A stretch of DNA of 64,000 bases, taken from contig NZ_JACRSN010000019.1 in the NCBI RefSeq assembly GCF_014384705.1, positions 1 to 64,000 of the forward strand, in the 5' to 3' direction. Made by a program: the position numbers and the translations under genes. Below the pieces are notes generated by a model. The model saw only the letters and a list, made by a program, of their open reading frames with translations. It was not told the origin of the DNA and did no database searches. This stretch comes from Yeguia hominis. Its GTDB lineage: Bacteria > Bacillota > Clostridia > Oscillospirales > Acutalibacteraceae. Within the stretch, counting starts at the first letter, position 1; each line of letters opens with the position of its first letter. Positions 9,863 through 18,415 of this stretch are shown one piece after another.

Positions 9863-9935
9863 GTCCGATTTTCCTCCTTTCGAAAAAAGGGACGTGCCTG
9901 CACACATCCCTTTTCAGCCGGCCTGCCGCCCTTCT

Positions 9936-10184
9936 TTAGTTTTGCGCAATCCCCGCAATAAACGAGTAGGCCGCCTCGTCCTGCTCCGTGGAATTCTGGA
10001 TAATCTCCGCAACCGCGCGCGGGACCAGAACGTCCACGCCACGCTGAATCAGATAGGTTTTTCCGTTGAGCCCCACAAACAAATCCGCCTGTTTGTTTTC
10101 CCGATCCCGCGGCAGGTGGATGTATACCTTTTCTTCCATCGGATCCGGCGCCGCAGCCGGTTTTACGCTTTCTTTACTCGCCAT
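9936..10184 (-). CDS. Small phage structural-module protein
   Basis: 82 residues with an acidic/proline N-terminus and a conserved core (VYIHLPRDRENKQADLFVGL, NGKTYLIQRGVDVLVP). Similar short proteins usually follow the capsid gene in Clostridia phages of this type; the function is unknown. AAAGGGG precedes the ATG. The 60-base gap to the capsid gene and the shared direction place it in the capsid transcript. Confidence 0.6.
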   Translation of the reverse strand: MASKESVKPAAAPDPMEEKVYIHLPRDRENKQADLFVGLNGKTYLIQRGVDVLVPRAVAEIIQNSTEQDEAAYSFIAGIAQN

Positions 10185-10243
10185 AAAAAAGCCCCTTTCT
10201 CTTGCGGGCAGGGCGGAAACACCCGCCCCGCCCGTCTGTTTTC

Positions 10244-11464
10244 TTAGTTTGCTTCTACGTCTTTGCTGAAGCTTGAGCAGGTCTCAATCCGCACCATGTA
10301 TTCCTCCACAAGGCGCTTCGCGGTTTTGATCGCCTTCCAGCCGACCGAGCTGCGCTGATTCAGCGGGTCGTCGCCGTAGCCGAGCTGCTTGACGATGTGC
10401 TGCAGGCCGCCGCCCGTTACTTCGGTAACGCCGTACGCGTTCGCACCGAGCACCATGGTTGCATATACGCCGATGCCGCCGGCGCCGCCCTCGCCGGGAT
10501 AAATAACCGCATTGTCCTCTGCGGTGACGTTCGTGTCCAGCGTCAGCGTAGAAGTCGTATTCGCCGTGACCTTCGCTCTGGTTCCGCCTACAAGGACATA
10601 CCGCCCGACCAGCGCATTTGCCGCAACCGTTCCGCCGTCAAAGGTGACCGATTTGCTCCCGGAAGAGATTGCACCGTTTACGGTCAGTGTCCGGCCGTCC
10701 TGCGCCAGATCCGCGCCCTGCCAGATTTTCGCTTCGGTCGTCTCCACAAAGCGCACGCCGCCGATCTTTCCGATCTCGCCGTTAAAGATCGCCTCCGGAT
10801 TTGCATACTTGTTGATATCCACCCAGGAGCCGGCATCCTTTGCCGCAACCATCAAATCTTTTGCCACATGCGGATGGATAATCGCCACATAGGAGCCGTC
10901 AATCTGCGGCGCGTTGGCCGCCTTGAGGATCGCCGCTGCCTTAAAGATCAGATCCAGTGAAATCAGATTCGATTCGCCGAGACCTCCGCGGGTTGTGCCG
11001 CTGGCATAGAGCACGTTCGTGCCGCCCACAATCTCGTTGCGGGTGATGGTGTCGAGCGTGCGGCCCGCCTGTGCGCCCAGAAGCTTTGTCGCCTCCACGA
11101 CCGTGTTGTCGATCGCGGTCAGCTCCAGAACATCTGATTGCTGGACGAAATCGCCGTACTGCGCAACCTGCGCGGTGATCGCCGTGACGTTGAGCTTGTT
11201 GCCCGCCGGCGTAACCCCTTCGGTAATGGCCTTGAGCGCTTTCGGCAGTGCGCTGAATTTCCGGAATTCAATCGATTTTCCGCCGTTTTTCGGAATCGGG
11301 CGCTTTTGGCCGAACTGATCGTGTACAAGGTTCGGCTCCGCCATATCGATGAGCGCCATATCATAGAACGTTTTCATCTCCGGGGAAAGATCATTTCCCG
11401 CGGCATTCAGCAGCGTTGTCTGCGTGTCAAACAGCTGTAAATTGAGTTTGGTTTCGAATTTCAT
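10244..11464 (-). CDS. Major capsid protein, N4-gp56 family
   Basis: 406 residues from the ATG at 11464, with GGAGAAAAAC upstream. The sequence matches the N4-gp56 family pattern: LSPEMKTFYDMALIDMAEP, an IPKNGGKSIEFRKF strand, then a long helical/strand region with QAGRTLDTITRNEIVGGTN and a late IVKQLGYGDDPLNQRSSVGW element. These proteins form the HK97-fold head shell. The N-terminal segment KLNLQLFDTQ resembles the KLNLQFFA site cleaved by Prp protease in ribosomal protein L27, and a prp-like gene lies 1.2 kb upstream in the same module. N-terminal maturation is therefore possible. Confidence 0.88.
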   Translation of the reverse strand: MKFETKLNLQLFDTQTTLLNAAGNDLSPEMKTFYDMALIDMAEPNLVHDQFGQKRPIPKNGGKSIEFRKFSALPKALKAITEGVTPAGNKLNVTAITAQVAQYGDFVQQSDVLELTAIDNTVVEATKLLGAQAGRTLDTITRNEIVGGTNVLYASGTTRGGLGESNLISLDLIFKAAAILKAANAPQIDGSYVAIIHPHVAKDLMVAAKDAGSWVDINKYANPEAIFNGEIGKIGGVRFVETTEAKIWQGADLAQDGRTLTVNGAISSGSKSVTFDGGTVAANALVGRYVLVGGTRAKVTANTTSTLTLDTNVTAEDNAVIYPGEGGAGGIGVYATMVLGANAYGVTEVTGGGLQHIVKQLGYGDDPLNQRSSVGWKAIKTAKRLVEEYMVRIETCSSFSKDVEAN

Positions 11465-11501
11465 GTTTTTCTCCTTTCCTTTTTTCAGAAAACAGATTGC
11501 G

Positions 11502-12479
11502 CTAAAATACAATCCGTTCCCCGCGTTCTGCCCTGCGCATGACTTCTGCGCGGTCTGCTTTCGTGAGTTTGGAAACATCCGTCTTGGTGATCACGCCGGC
11601 AGGTGTGTGCACGCCGTTTTCGGCCGGCCGTGCAGCCTTGGCCTTTACATTGTTCGCCACCTGCTCCGAAACTTTTTGCGCCGTATACTGCATCGCGCCG
11701 CTGATAATTTCATCCTTGTGCAGCACCTCGTATGCGGTGCGGACATCAATCCCATTCCGTAAAAGGCCGACAAACTGCGGGTTTTTCACTTCCTGCCCGA
11801 GCTCAAAGGCCGGGTAGACCGTCTTAACCGCTTCGCTTTCTTCCTGCCATTTCCGCAAAGCCTCCTCGTGCTGATCCTGCGCCTGGCGTTCATCCAGCGC
11901 ACGCTTGAGCGCTGCGTTCTGCCGCTCCATTTTCCGGATCTCCCGGAGCTGATCGGCAGTCATGCCGCGTTTTTCTGCCTCCGCTTCATAGATCTTGTGA
12001 TCCGATTCAATCGCTTCCAGCAGCTTTTCCGGATCCTTATCCTCCACATGGTACACCTCTGCCAGCGTCTCCAGCAGCGGCGTATACCGTTCCGCCTGTG
12101 CTTTGAACTCCCGGCTTTCCCGGAATCGCTGATTGATGATCTTCTGCACGCGCTCGTCGAACGCCTGCTTGTATTCGCCTTTAATCAGTTCCTCAAAGCT
12201 CGGCTTTGCGGGCGGATCCTCCGCGTTCGGTGTTTCCTCGTTTTGCTCCCCGGCGTCGGGAGCGGCTTCTTCTGCTTCCTGCTTTCCGTATCGCACGGCA
12301 GAAAGCGGATTCTTTGCTCTCGCCCGTTCCTTTGCGGCGTCCAAAGGGGATTTGTTTTCGCCCGAATTTGCAGCGTCTTTTCCTGCGGTTTCCGCCGAAG
12401 CGGCGGCTGCTGTCGCCGCGCCTCCCTCTGCACCGGCTGCGCCGTCAAACAGACGGAGATCCAAATTTGTAATTTGCAT
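11502..12479 (-). CDS. Capsid scaffold protein
   Basis: 325 residues from the ATG at 12479 (AAAGGAAG upstream). It is highly charged: an Ala/Glu-rich disordered N-third, a central long helix (about 115-245, FDERVQKIINQRFRESREFK then EAEKRGMTADQLREIRKMER) and a basic tail. This composition and the place just before the capsid gene are typical of phage scaffolds (phage minor structural GP20 type). The first residues, MQITNLDLRLFDG, contain an NLDLRLFD segment similar to the start of the capsid protein and to Prp-cleaved L27, suggesting a shared processing site. Confidence 0.8.
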   Translation of the reverse strand: MQITNLDLRLFDGAAGAEGGAATAAAASAETAGKDAANSGENKSPLDAAKERARAKNPLSAVRYGKQEAEEAAPDAGEQNEETPNAEDPPAKPSFEELIKGEYKQAFDERVQKIINQRFRESREFKAQAERYTPLLETLAEVYHVEDKDPEKLLEAIESDHKIYEAEAEKRGMTADQLREIRKMERQNAALKRALDERQAQDQHEEALRKWQEESEAVKTVYPAFELGQEVKNPQFVGLLRNGIDVRTAYEVLHKDEIISGAMQYTAQKVSEQVANNVKAKAARPAENGVHTPAGVITKTDVSKLTKADRAEVMRRAERGERIVF

Positions 12480-12554
12480 GTGACTGCTTCCTTTCCATCG
12501 TCTTTCCGAAGTGCCATTCATCCGAAGGCGTGCGCCGCCCTCGCTTCTTCTTCT

Positions 12555-12583
12555 ATTGTAGAAAATTCAAAAAATTCCGTCAC
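12555..12583 (-). promoter_or_regulatory. Candidate promoter for scaffold-capsid genes
   Basis: On the minus strand GTGACG (12578-12583) and TACAAT (12555-12560) are 17 bases apart, in the gap between the Prp terminator and the scaffold gene. The -35 matches consensus at 4 of 6 bases. It would let scaffold and capsid be made independently of the upstream packaging genes. Confidence 0.45.
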
Positions 12584-12658
12584 CCTAGTTTTTTTCTCCG
12601 CAAAATCATTTGCAATTTTAAAAGGGAATCATGATGCTGCAATGTTACAAACGCATAC

Positions 12659-12696
12659 AAAAAAACGGAGAGGCGGCAACCCTCTCCGTTTCTGTT
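12659..12696 (-). terminator. Intrinsic terminator after prp-like gene
   Basis: ACGGAGAGG and CCTCTCCGT form a 9-bp stem with a short loop, followed on the minus strand by seven T. It lies immediately after the prp-like stop codon, dividing the late region into a packaging unit and a capsid unit. Confidence 0.85.
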
Positions 12697-13024
12697 ATCC
12701 TTTCATTTCAATAGCGACATTTTCCGGATATCTTTCCTGCAGCAGCTGAAAGCCCGTGAGAATCGTATCGAGCATTGCGCGCACTTCTTCGGCGTGCGTT
12801 AAAACTGCAATCTGAAACGCCACATCTCCCGGCGTTACTTTCCGGCGCTGCAGCCGCACAAGCCCGCGCGCCTCCTGCGTTTCCAGGCATGCGCTAAGCG
12901 TGCACACCAGCATAGAGATCCCCGCGCATACAAGATCGCGTTCCCCCTGCCTCGCAAAATCGGCATGCCCCTGCAGCCGGACGGACACGCACCCGCAGGA
13001 TTCTTTCCATGTAATCTGCGTCAT
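12695..13024 (-). CDS. Prp-family cysteine protease encoded by the phage
   Basis: 109 residues, the usual length for the Prp (YsxB-like) family that trims the N-terminus of ribosomal protein L27 in Firmicutes. The family signature is visible: GHADFARQGERDLVCAGIS contains the catalytic His (H20) and Cys (C33) with the conserved D-x-VCA context. It sits between portal and scaffold, the usual place of phage head maturation proteases. Staphylococcal phages rely on the host Prp to process scaffold and capsid (established knowledge); here the phage carries its own copy, and both its scaffold and capsid begin with L27-like motifs. A role in head maturation is inferred. Confidence 0.85.
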   Translation of the reverse strand: MTQITWKESCGCVSVRLQGHADFARQGERDLVCAGISMLVCTLSACLETQEARGLVRLQRRKVTPGDVAFQIAVLTHAEEVRAMLDTILTGFQLLQERYPENVAIEMKG

Positions 13025-13034
13025 GGTGCGCCTC

Positions 13035-15104
13035 TTAGTTGGGCGACGACGCTTCCGCTGTCCGCCGCCGCGCCGACTCCGTTACGCTGGATTCGGATGT
13101 TCTCTTCGCCGCCCCGAGCGCATCCGTGTCCACGACGCCGGTGCTGTCTCTGCCCGGCGCCCGGCCCATTTCCGCCGCGCCGTTTTCCGCAACCAGCTGC
13201 AAGGCATTCGTGCCGTAATTCTGATCGATAATCGCCGCCATTTTGGCCATTTGCTCCTGCATCTGCCGCACCATCTGCAGCAGCGTTCCGTTCTGGCTGA
13301 TCTTCTGCATCACGGTATCTTTCCCCTCAAAATCCATCATATCCACGCAGACAAGCGCCTGATCGGCAAGCTCCGGATTGAAAAAGCCCATGCTGTAAAG
13401 CTCTTTTGCAAGCTCATTCTGCGAGATTTTGGAAAACGGCGAGGCTTTTTGCGAGGTGATCCGAATATCAAATTCCGGCACGCGATATCCAAGCTCCAGC
13501 CCGAATGCACTGCCCTGCGCCTGCGGCTGCAGCCCGCGGTTGTCGTACGATACAAATTCCTGCGCGCCTTTTTCTCCGAGAATCCGGAAAAACCGGGGCT
13601 CATCATAAAATTGGCGAATGAGTTCCAAGCACAGATAATTGATTCTCGCAAACGCCCGGTACGCGCTCTTAATCATGTCGCGGGAGAGCTTGCTTCCGGC
13701 CTCCTGCAGCGCCGCAATGGCCGACGCCGCCGTCACGCCGGCGCTCGTGCCGCCCTGCGAAACATCCCGGTTTCCGCTGGTTTCCTTGAGCTCATCAATC
13801 TTCAGCTGCAAAATCTGCACGTAGATGCTGGAAAGCGGAATTGTTTCCATCTCGCGGATGCTGTCGTCGCCGAGCCCGCCGCCGGAAACATGGATGAAAT
13901 CGCGGCTCCAATCGGCAAATTCTTTTTCGTTGACGCTGCCGTCATCCCGAATGAAATACCGCTTTTTCGATGCCATCAGCGCATTTTTGAGAATCAGCTG
14001 ATTGAGCTTATCAATGTAAAGCTGCACGTCCTTCATCGTATCGATGTAGCCGAATCCGGCCGGCGTTCCCTCTTCCAAAAACAAAACGTCGAACACAAAG
14101 GGGTATTTCCCGTGATCATAGAATCCGCGCTCCATATAGTTTGGATCGTTTTCCGATGCATAAAGCACTTCTCCGCCCGCAAACTTGCAGTAGTGCAGAA
14201 TCTCCCGATCTCCCGCAAGCTTCTTGTAGTACCAATCGATCACCGCCGTTTTCTTTGATGTATCAACGGTATCATCATAGATATATTTGGAAATATCCAG
14301 CGCACTGCCGCCGAGATTCTGCAGCTGCGGGTACTGCTCCGATAAGAGATCGTTGTCCGCGAGCTCCACGGAAAACAGATTGCGCGACTGCTGGATATCG
14401 CTGATTCCCGGCTCCCAAAAGAGATTGAGCAAATCCAGCTTTCGGATATCCACATCGCCCAGTCCGCCGTGCTTTTTGGCGTTCCAGAATACGCCGTACA
14501 CGCCGGTCCCGGTTTTCAGCTTGTACCACCAGGCATCCGAATACGTCTGCTCAAACTGGTTCTGCTCCAAAATCACCGGCAAAATCGAGGAAAGAATCTT
14601 CGCCTCCTGCTTGTCCCCTTCCTCGCGCGGGAGAACGTTCGGCTCCGGATAATTATCCATTGCATCTGCATGCTTATTGGCAATGGAGTTGAATAGCCAC
14701 GCCGACGCCGGATAGGGATCCGTGCCCGCATTTTCGCGAATCTGATCCCAATGCCGCATCTTGTACCACTGTTCGTTTTCGATGATCCGGCGCTCCAAAT
14801 TCGCCTTGCCGCGCTTGTATTCCTGCAAGGTGGCCTGCGCCTGTGCAATTTCTTTTTGCCCGATTGCCGCTTGCTGCCGCTCTGCCAGAATCTTCCCTGC
14901 CGGCACAGTCTCCGGCGCCGTTCCCGGAAGCAGCGTCTGCCGCATTTCTTCTGGATTTTCTTCCATCTGCGGACGTTCGGGTGCGCTTTCCTGCAGGGCT
15001 TCCGGCGCGCGCGGCAAGGTTTCCGCATCACGCTTTCGCGCGTCTGCGTCCCCGAATGTCTGCCGGGGCGCGCGCGCTTTCTGCTTTTTCTCTTTCTCTG
15101 CCAT
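13035..15104 (-). CDS. Portal protein, P22-like
   Basis: 689 residues, close to the 700-residue size of P22-type portals. A disordered Glu/Pro/Arg-rich N-terminal 90 residues precedes the portal core (ENEQWYKMRHWDQIRENAG, AWLFNSIANKHADAMDNYPE, later TGTGVYGVFWNAKKHGGLGD). A Met/Gln-rich helical section near residues 600-650 may be the barrel region. It starts 15 bases before the terminase large stop on the same strand and is followed by the prp-like gene. It forms the dodecameric DNA channel at the head vertex and docks the terminase. Confidence 0.85.
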   Translation of the reverse strand: MAEKEKKQKARAPRQTFGDADARKRDAETLPRAPEALQESAPERPQMEENPEEMRQTLLPGTAPETVPAGKILAERQQAAIGQKEIAQAQATLQEYKRGKANLERRIIENEQWYKMRHWDQIRENAGTDPYPASAWLFNSIANKHADAMDNYPEPNVLPREEGDKQEAKILSSILPVILEQNQFEQTYSDAWWYKLKTGTGVYGVFWNAKKHGGLGDVDIRKLDLLNLFWEPGISDIQQSRNLFSVELADNDLLSEQYPQLQNLGGSALDISKYIYDDTVDTSKKTAVIDWYYKKLAGDREILHYCKFAGGEVLYASENDPNYMERGFYDHGKYPFVFDVLFLEEGTPAGFGYIDTMKDVQLYIDKLNQLILKNALMASKKRYFIRDDGSVNEKEFADWSRDFIHVSGGGLGDDSIREMETIPLSSIYVQILQLKIDELKETSGNRDVSQGGTSAGVTAASAIAALQEAGSKLSRDMIKSAYRAFARINYLCLELIRQFYDEPRFFRILGEKGAQEFVSYDNRGLQPQAQGSAFGLELGYRVPEFDIRITSQKASPFSKISQNELAKELYSMGFFNPELADQALVCVDMMDFEGKDTVMQKISQNGTLLQMVRQMQEQMAKMAAIIDQNYGTNALQLVAENGAAEMGRAPGRDSTGVVDTDALGAAKRTSESSVTESARRRTAEASSPN

Positions 15105-15119
15105 GCTGATGATCCCCCT

Positions 15120-16562
15120 TTAAATCTGATAGAATCGATATGGTACGTGCTGTCCGCGCCGCAAATCGAGCGGATCGTCTCCCAGCGGCGGCGCAGCTTC
15201 GTTTTGGCGCGGCGAAATCGGGCTTTCCATCAGGATGTACCGGCACATATCGTAAATGTGATCTTCTCCGTCCGTATCGATATCCTCCACATTCTTTTCA
15301 TCATATACAAGCGCCGGAATCGTCCGGATGAAATGCTTGCAGGTTGAAAAAACTTGAAACATCGGTGCGCCGTCCGGATCGAACGCCAGGCGATAATGAT
15401 ACTGCATCTTTCCTGCAAGCCGCGTATTATCCCCGCCGGAAAAATAGATGAAGTTCGGAGCGCGCGCCATCATAATGGCAACCGATTCTCCGCGGCTCTC
15501 ATCAAAAATAGAGGGATCCGCAATGCCGATGATATTTCTTCCGCGCAGATTTTCATCCTCGTTTTCAATTTCCCGAATCTTCGCTGCGATCTGTGCAGGA
15601 TTGAGCTTCACGCCGGTATTCGGCGTCCCGGTACAACCGTAATATTCCCGAATATGATAAATTCTGCCCTCCGGATCGGCCGCGAACCAGCCCACAGCAA
15701 AGGGCCTTGCATATCCGAAATCGAATCCGCGCCAAACCTTCCAGTGCTTCGGAATCCGGAACGGATCGATCACATGCGTCCACCGGCGATCCGCATAGTG
15801 CGCCGGATCGTTGCGCCATTCGCGGAACACCTGCCCGTCAAAGCTATCCCAGGAACCGTACAGCAGCGCATTCCGCTCCGCTTCGGGGAGCGCTGCGAGA
15901 TGCTTGATGTATTCCGGATCATTCTGCATCAGCGCCGGATTATCATACACTGTAGAAGGGATAAACACCCGGCTTTGCCTTTCGTGCCGCTGTGTGCCAT
16001 CCGGTTCCCGCCACGCGATATCCTGCCAAATCGTCGTCATCGGCGGCGCGGCGCTGATAAAGCGCTCCTTTACCCATCCGTGGCCGATTCCGCCCGGGTT
16101 TGCCGTCGCCCGGACGTACACCCGCGTTCCGGGCCCGTTTGGGCGGTTTCGGGAAAACAAATAGCTGTATTCTTCCCAGGTAAAATGCGTAAGTTCATCA
16201 AACGCAATGAAATCATACGCCTGCCCCTGATATTTCACGCGATCCTTTGTGTGCTGCATCGAGCCGAATACAATTTTTGCGCCGCTCGGAAACATCCAGG
16301 TGTGCGCGCTTGCATTATATTGCGCCTTTGGAAAAATCCGCGGATAATAATTCAGGCTTTTGTCGATCAATTCCGCAAGCTGCGGATAGGTTTTGCGCAG
16401 AATAAGCGCTTTGTAATGCGGAATCGCCACTTGGCGCAACGCTTCTATCACAAGCGCCTCGCTTTTTCCGCCGCCGGCAGCACCGCCATAGAGCGCCTCA
16501 TATTCCGGGCGCGCCATGAATACCGATTGCCGCCGCTGCGGCTGCCAAATTATGCGCTTCAT
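15120..16562 (-). CDS. terL: Terminase large subunit
   Basis: 480 residues. Walker A GGAAGGGKSE at about 26-35, Walker B/catalytic Glu DFIAFDE at about 117-123, then a coupling-type motif RATANPGG. The C-terminal part contains acidic nuclease residues, e.g. GIADPSIFD. It pumps phage DNA into the prohead through the portal. The ATG overlaps the TerS stop (ATGA), so the two subunits are translationally coupled. Confidence 0.93.
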   Translation of the reverse strand: MKRIIWQPQRRQSVFMARPEYEALYGGAAGGGKSEALVIEALRQVAIPHYKALILRKTYPQLAELIDKSLNYYPRIFPKAQYNASAHTWMFPSGAKIVFGSMQHTKDRVKYQGQAYDFIAFDELTHFTWEEYSYLFSRNRPNGPGTRVYVRATANPGGIGHGWVKERFISAAPPMTTIWQDIAWREPDGTQRHERQSRVFIPSTVYDNPALMQNDPEYIKHLAALPEAERNALLYGSWDSFDGQVFREWRNDPAHYADRRWTHVIDPFRIPKHWKVWRGFDFGYARPFAVGWFAADPEGRIYHIREYYGCTGTPNTGVKLNPAQIAAKIREIENEDENLRGRNIIGIADPSIFDESRGESVAIMMARAPNFIYFSGGDNTRLAGKMQYHYRLAFDPDGAPMFQVFSTCKHFIRTIPALVYDEKNVEDIDTDGEDHIYDMCRYILMESPISPRQNEAAPPLGDDPLDLRRGQHVPYRFYQI

Positions 16563-16978
16563 GCCATTTCCTCCGCAGAAACAGGCGGAATCAGCGCCAC
16601 GCCGGTTTCCTGCTCTTCTCCGGGCTCTGCGCGCAGCCCCTGAATCTCCATAATATCCCGAATCGCCGCGGTGATTTGCCGAAGCCCTGCGCGATCCACT
16701 TCCCCCTGGCTATCGAGCTGCGCAATCGCAAGTTCGATTTTCCCCACCAGGCAATCCGCAAGCTTCTGAATCCGCTCCATCCGCTCTACTGCATGCGCTT
16801 CGTTTTTTTGTACCGATTTCATCGCAACATCATTCCGAAATTCGTCGCGCAGCCGCTTCCATCCGCCTTTTGATGCCTGCCGGCCGAGCGTGCTGTTTGA
16901 AACGCCATGCTTCGCAGCCAGATCGCGATAGCTGATATCGGATGAAATATATTCTATTTTGATTTCATTCCAATCCAA
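16559..16978 (-). CDS. terS: Terminase small subunit
   Basis: 139 residues. The N-terminal 45 residues form a helix-turn-helix (SYRDLAAKHGVSNSTLGRQA), then a coiled central domain and a short C-terminal tail. This matches small terminases that recognise the packaging site and recruit TerL. It overlaps terL by 4 bases. Confidence 0.85.
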   Translation of the reverse strand: MDWNEIKIEYISSDISYRDLAAKHGVSNSTLGRQASKGGWKRLRDEFRNDVAMKSVQKNEAHAVERMERIQKLADCLVGKIELAIAQLDSQGEVDRAGLRQITAAIRDIMEIQGLRAEPGEEQETGVALIPPVSAEEMA

Positions 16979-16995
16979 GTTACCGCCTCCCGTTC

Positions 16996-17250
16996 TTATT
17001 GTATCGAATCGCGCGCCTCGCCGTCACCCGCCTTTTGCGCCTCGTACTTTTTTTCAACCATCTGCGCAATCGGGCAGCACGCAAAATGGAACTGGCTGCA
17101 ATACTGCTCCTGCCAAAGCATTTTTTGGCCGGATGACGAAAATCCGAGGGAAAGCATTGTGCCCTCGGAGATCCCTTCACATGTAATTCGATATTCACTT
17201 TCCCGCTGATAAAACGGGCAAATTGTATTCGCCGTCCCCCAGAAATTCAC
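16996..17250 (-). CDS. Small Cys-rich protein upstream of TerS
   Basis: 84 residues with CPFY near residue 11, ITCEG near 22, YCSQFHFACCPIAQ near 50-63 and a charged helical end (MVEKKYEAQKAG). The spaced cysteines suggest a metal-binding fold. Genes of this kind are regularly found directly upstream of terminase small subunits in Clostridia prophages; the function is unknown. An overlapping alternative frame (16980-17198) is less likely because it lacks the Cys pattern. GGAAGGTGATCAG precedes the ATG. Confidence 0.6.
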   Translation of the reverse strand: MNFWGTANTICPFYQRESEYRITCEGISEGTMLSLGFSSSGQKMLWQEQYCSQFHFACCPIAQMVEKKYEAQKAGDGEARDSIQ

Positions 17251-17308
17251 CTGATCACCTTCCTATGCACGATCCGCGAACAGTTTGCTTTTGTATTTTT
17301 TTGCAACG

Positions 17309-17410
17309 CAAAACCGCACCGGCCCGATTGACCGATGCGGCTGATGAGAGGGAGTAAGAGCAAAAGGAGAATGACGTTCCTTGTTTGCGATTTTTTACAA
17401 TATTATTATA
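17309..17410 (-). promoter_or_regulatory. Late-region promoter candidate followed by a hairpin terminator
   Basis: On the minus strand a TATAAT -10 (17405-17410) lies between the ArpU-like gene and the late genes. No good -35 is visible, which fits a promoter that needs an activator. About 65 bases further, CCGCATCGG and CCGGTGCGG (17314-17340) form a stem followed by TTTTGC. This could end the early transcript, or be an attenuator that late transcription must pass. Confidence 0.45.
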
Positions 17411-17451
17411 TCACAGAACGAGGCGATCTTTTTATCTGATAATTATCCAAA

Positions 17452-17904
17452 TTAGTAATCTGTAAATCCATACATCCCAATCGTAAAATTATATATTGCT
17501 TTATCTTTCATTCTGTAAATTTCCGCTTGCTCCACGTGATATTTTTCTTTCAATCGATCGATGTATCGATCCGGGCGATTTATATAATAAACTTCCAGCA
17601 CTTCGCGTTCCCTTGCATCGAGCGAATGCAAGCCGCGCTCTATCAAATGCACCATTCTTTTTACAGCGGATAGATTCATTTGGAGCCGTTCGCGCTTTAC
17701 GATATTATCCAGCAGATGATCCTCCATCCGGATTCCGCCGCCCTGAATCGGAGATGAATCAAAGGCTTGCCCGCGCAGCGCCGTGTACTGCATATTCAGA
17801 ATTTCGATCTGCTCTGTAATATTAGAAATGGATTGCTTTTTCTTTTCGTAACTTTGGAGATCTTCTATTGATTGCCGCTCCCAATTATGCGTCCCACGGC
17901 CCAT
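17452..17904 (-). CDS. ArpU / DUF1492-like late transcription regulator
   Basis: 150 residues with a sigma-factor-like C-terminal half: RGLHSLDAREREVLEVYYIN followed by DRLKEKYHVEQAEIYRMKD, which reads as a sigma region 4-type helix-turn-helix. Proteins of this family sit at the end of the early region in Firmicutes phages and switch on late genes. Position fits exactly: last early gene, next to the candidate late promoter with a weak -35. Confidence 0.78.
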   Translation of the reverse strand: MGRGTHNWERQSIEDLQSYEKKKQSISNITEQIEILNMQYTALRGQAFDSSPIQGGGIRMEDHLLDNIVKRERLQMNLSAVKRMVHLIERGLHSLDAREREVLEVYYINRPDRYIDRLKEKYHVEQAEIYRMKDKAIYNFTIGMYGFTDY

Positions 17905-17929
17905 TTAATCACCTTCCTGCGCCAACGTT

Positions 17930-18163
17930 TCAATCAATCTCAATATCGCTTTCCGATATATAGCTTTTTTTCGGAATCACCACTACTTTATAGCCCAAAA
18001 TTTCAAGCATCTCACTAAACTTTTTAATCGTCATGTTATCGGTTTTTCTTTGATTCAGCCTATCCCAAAGCGCGGCCTGCGTTATCCCAAGCCGCGCCGC
18101 CATTTCTGCATTCGTTACACTTTGCATCCGCATAAGCGTGCTTATAATTTCTTTAGAAGTCAT
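17930..18163 (-). CDS. Small Xre-family DNA-binding protein
   Basis: 77 residues from the ATG at 18163 (GGTGG 5-8 bases upstream). Helix-turn-helix: SVTNAEMAARLGITQAALWD, then DNMTIKKFSEMLEILGYKVV as the usual fourth/fifth helices, then a short acidic tail. It lies in the transcript that starts at the TTGACA/TATACT promoter near 18450, which contains three 18-bp palindromes. It is therefore a candidate autoregulator of that promoter. Confidence 0.75.
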   Translation of the reverse strand: MTSKEIISTLMRMQSVTNAEMAARLGITQAALWDRLNQRKTDNMTIKKFSEMLEILGYKVVVIPKKSYISESDIEID

Positions 18164-18206
18164 ACGCTCCACCTGTTTTGAATAATAAAGCAAAAGCCGC
18201 CGCAGT

Positions 18207-18386
18207 TTAAGCCGGATATTTTACGAAAATTGCATCCATCGCTTCATTTTCCGACTCGAACATATCTTCAATTTCATCCCCTGTGCTTTCGTCAACCAGC
18301 CGGAACATGCCCGGATTATCAATGCTTTCATCAATCGCGATTCCGAAATGGTGTCCGTCAAAAATAGCGTTGCAAATGTGTTTCAT
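18207..18386 (-). CDS. Small acidic phage protein
   Basis: 59 residues: starts MKHICNAIFDGHHFGIAIDE and has an acidic middle (DESTGDEIEDMFESENEAMD). AAGGAAGG lies 8 bases before the ATG at 18386. It is the first gene after the operator-controlled promoter. I do not recognise a family. It is short but has good coding structure and a good ribosome site. Confidence 0.65.
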   Translation of the reverse strand: MKHICNAIFDGHHFGIAIDESIDNPGMFRLVDESTGDEIEDMFESENEAMDAIFVKYPA

Positions 18387-18415
18387 ATTTTTTACCTTCC
18401 TTTTTTGTTTTTTGT

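Noticed and set aside
16980..17198. Alternative frame for the small gene upstream of TerS
   Set aside because: The overlapping frame 16996-17250 has a Cys pattern and a better ribosome site.
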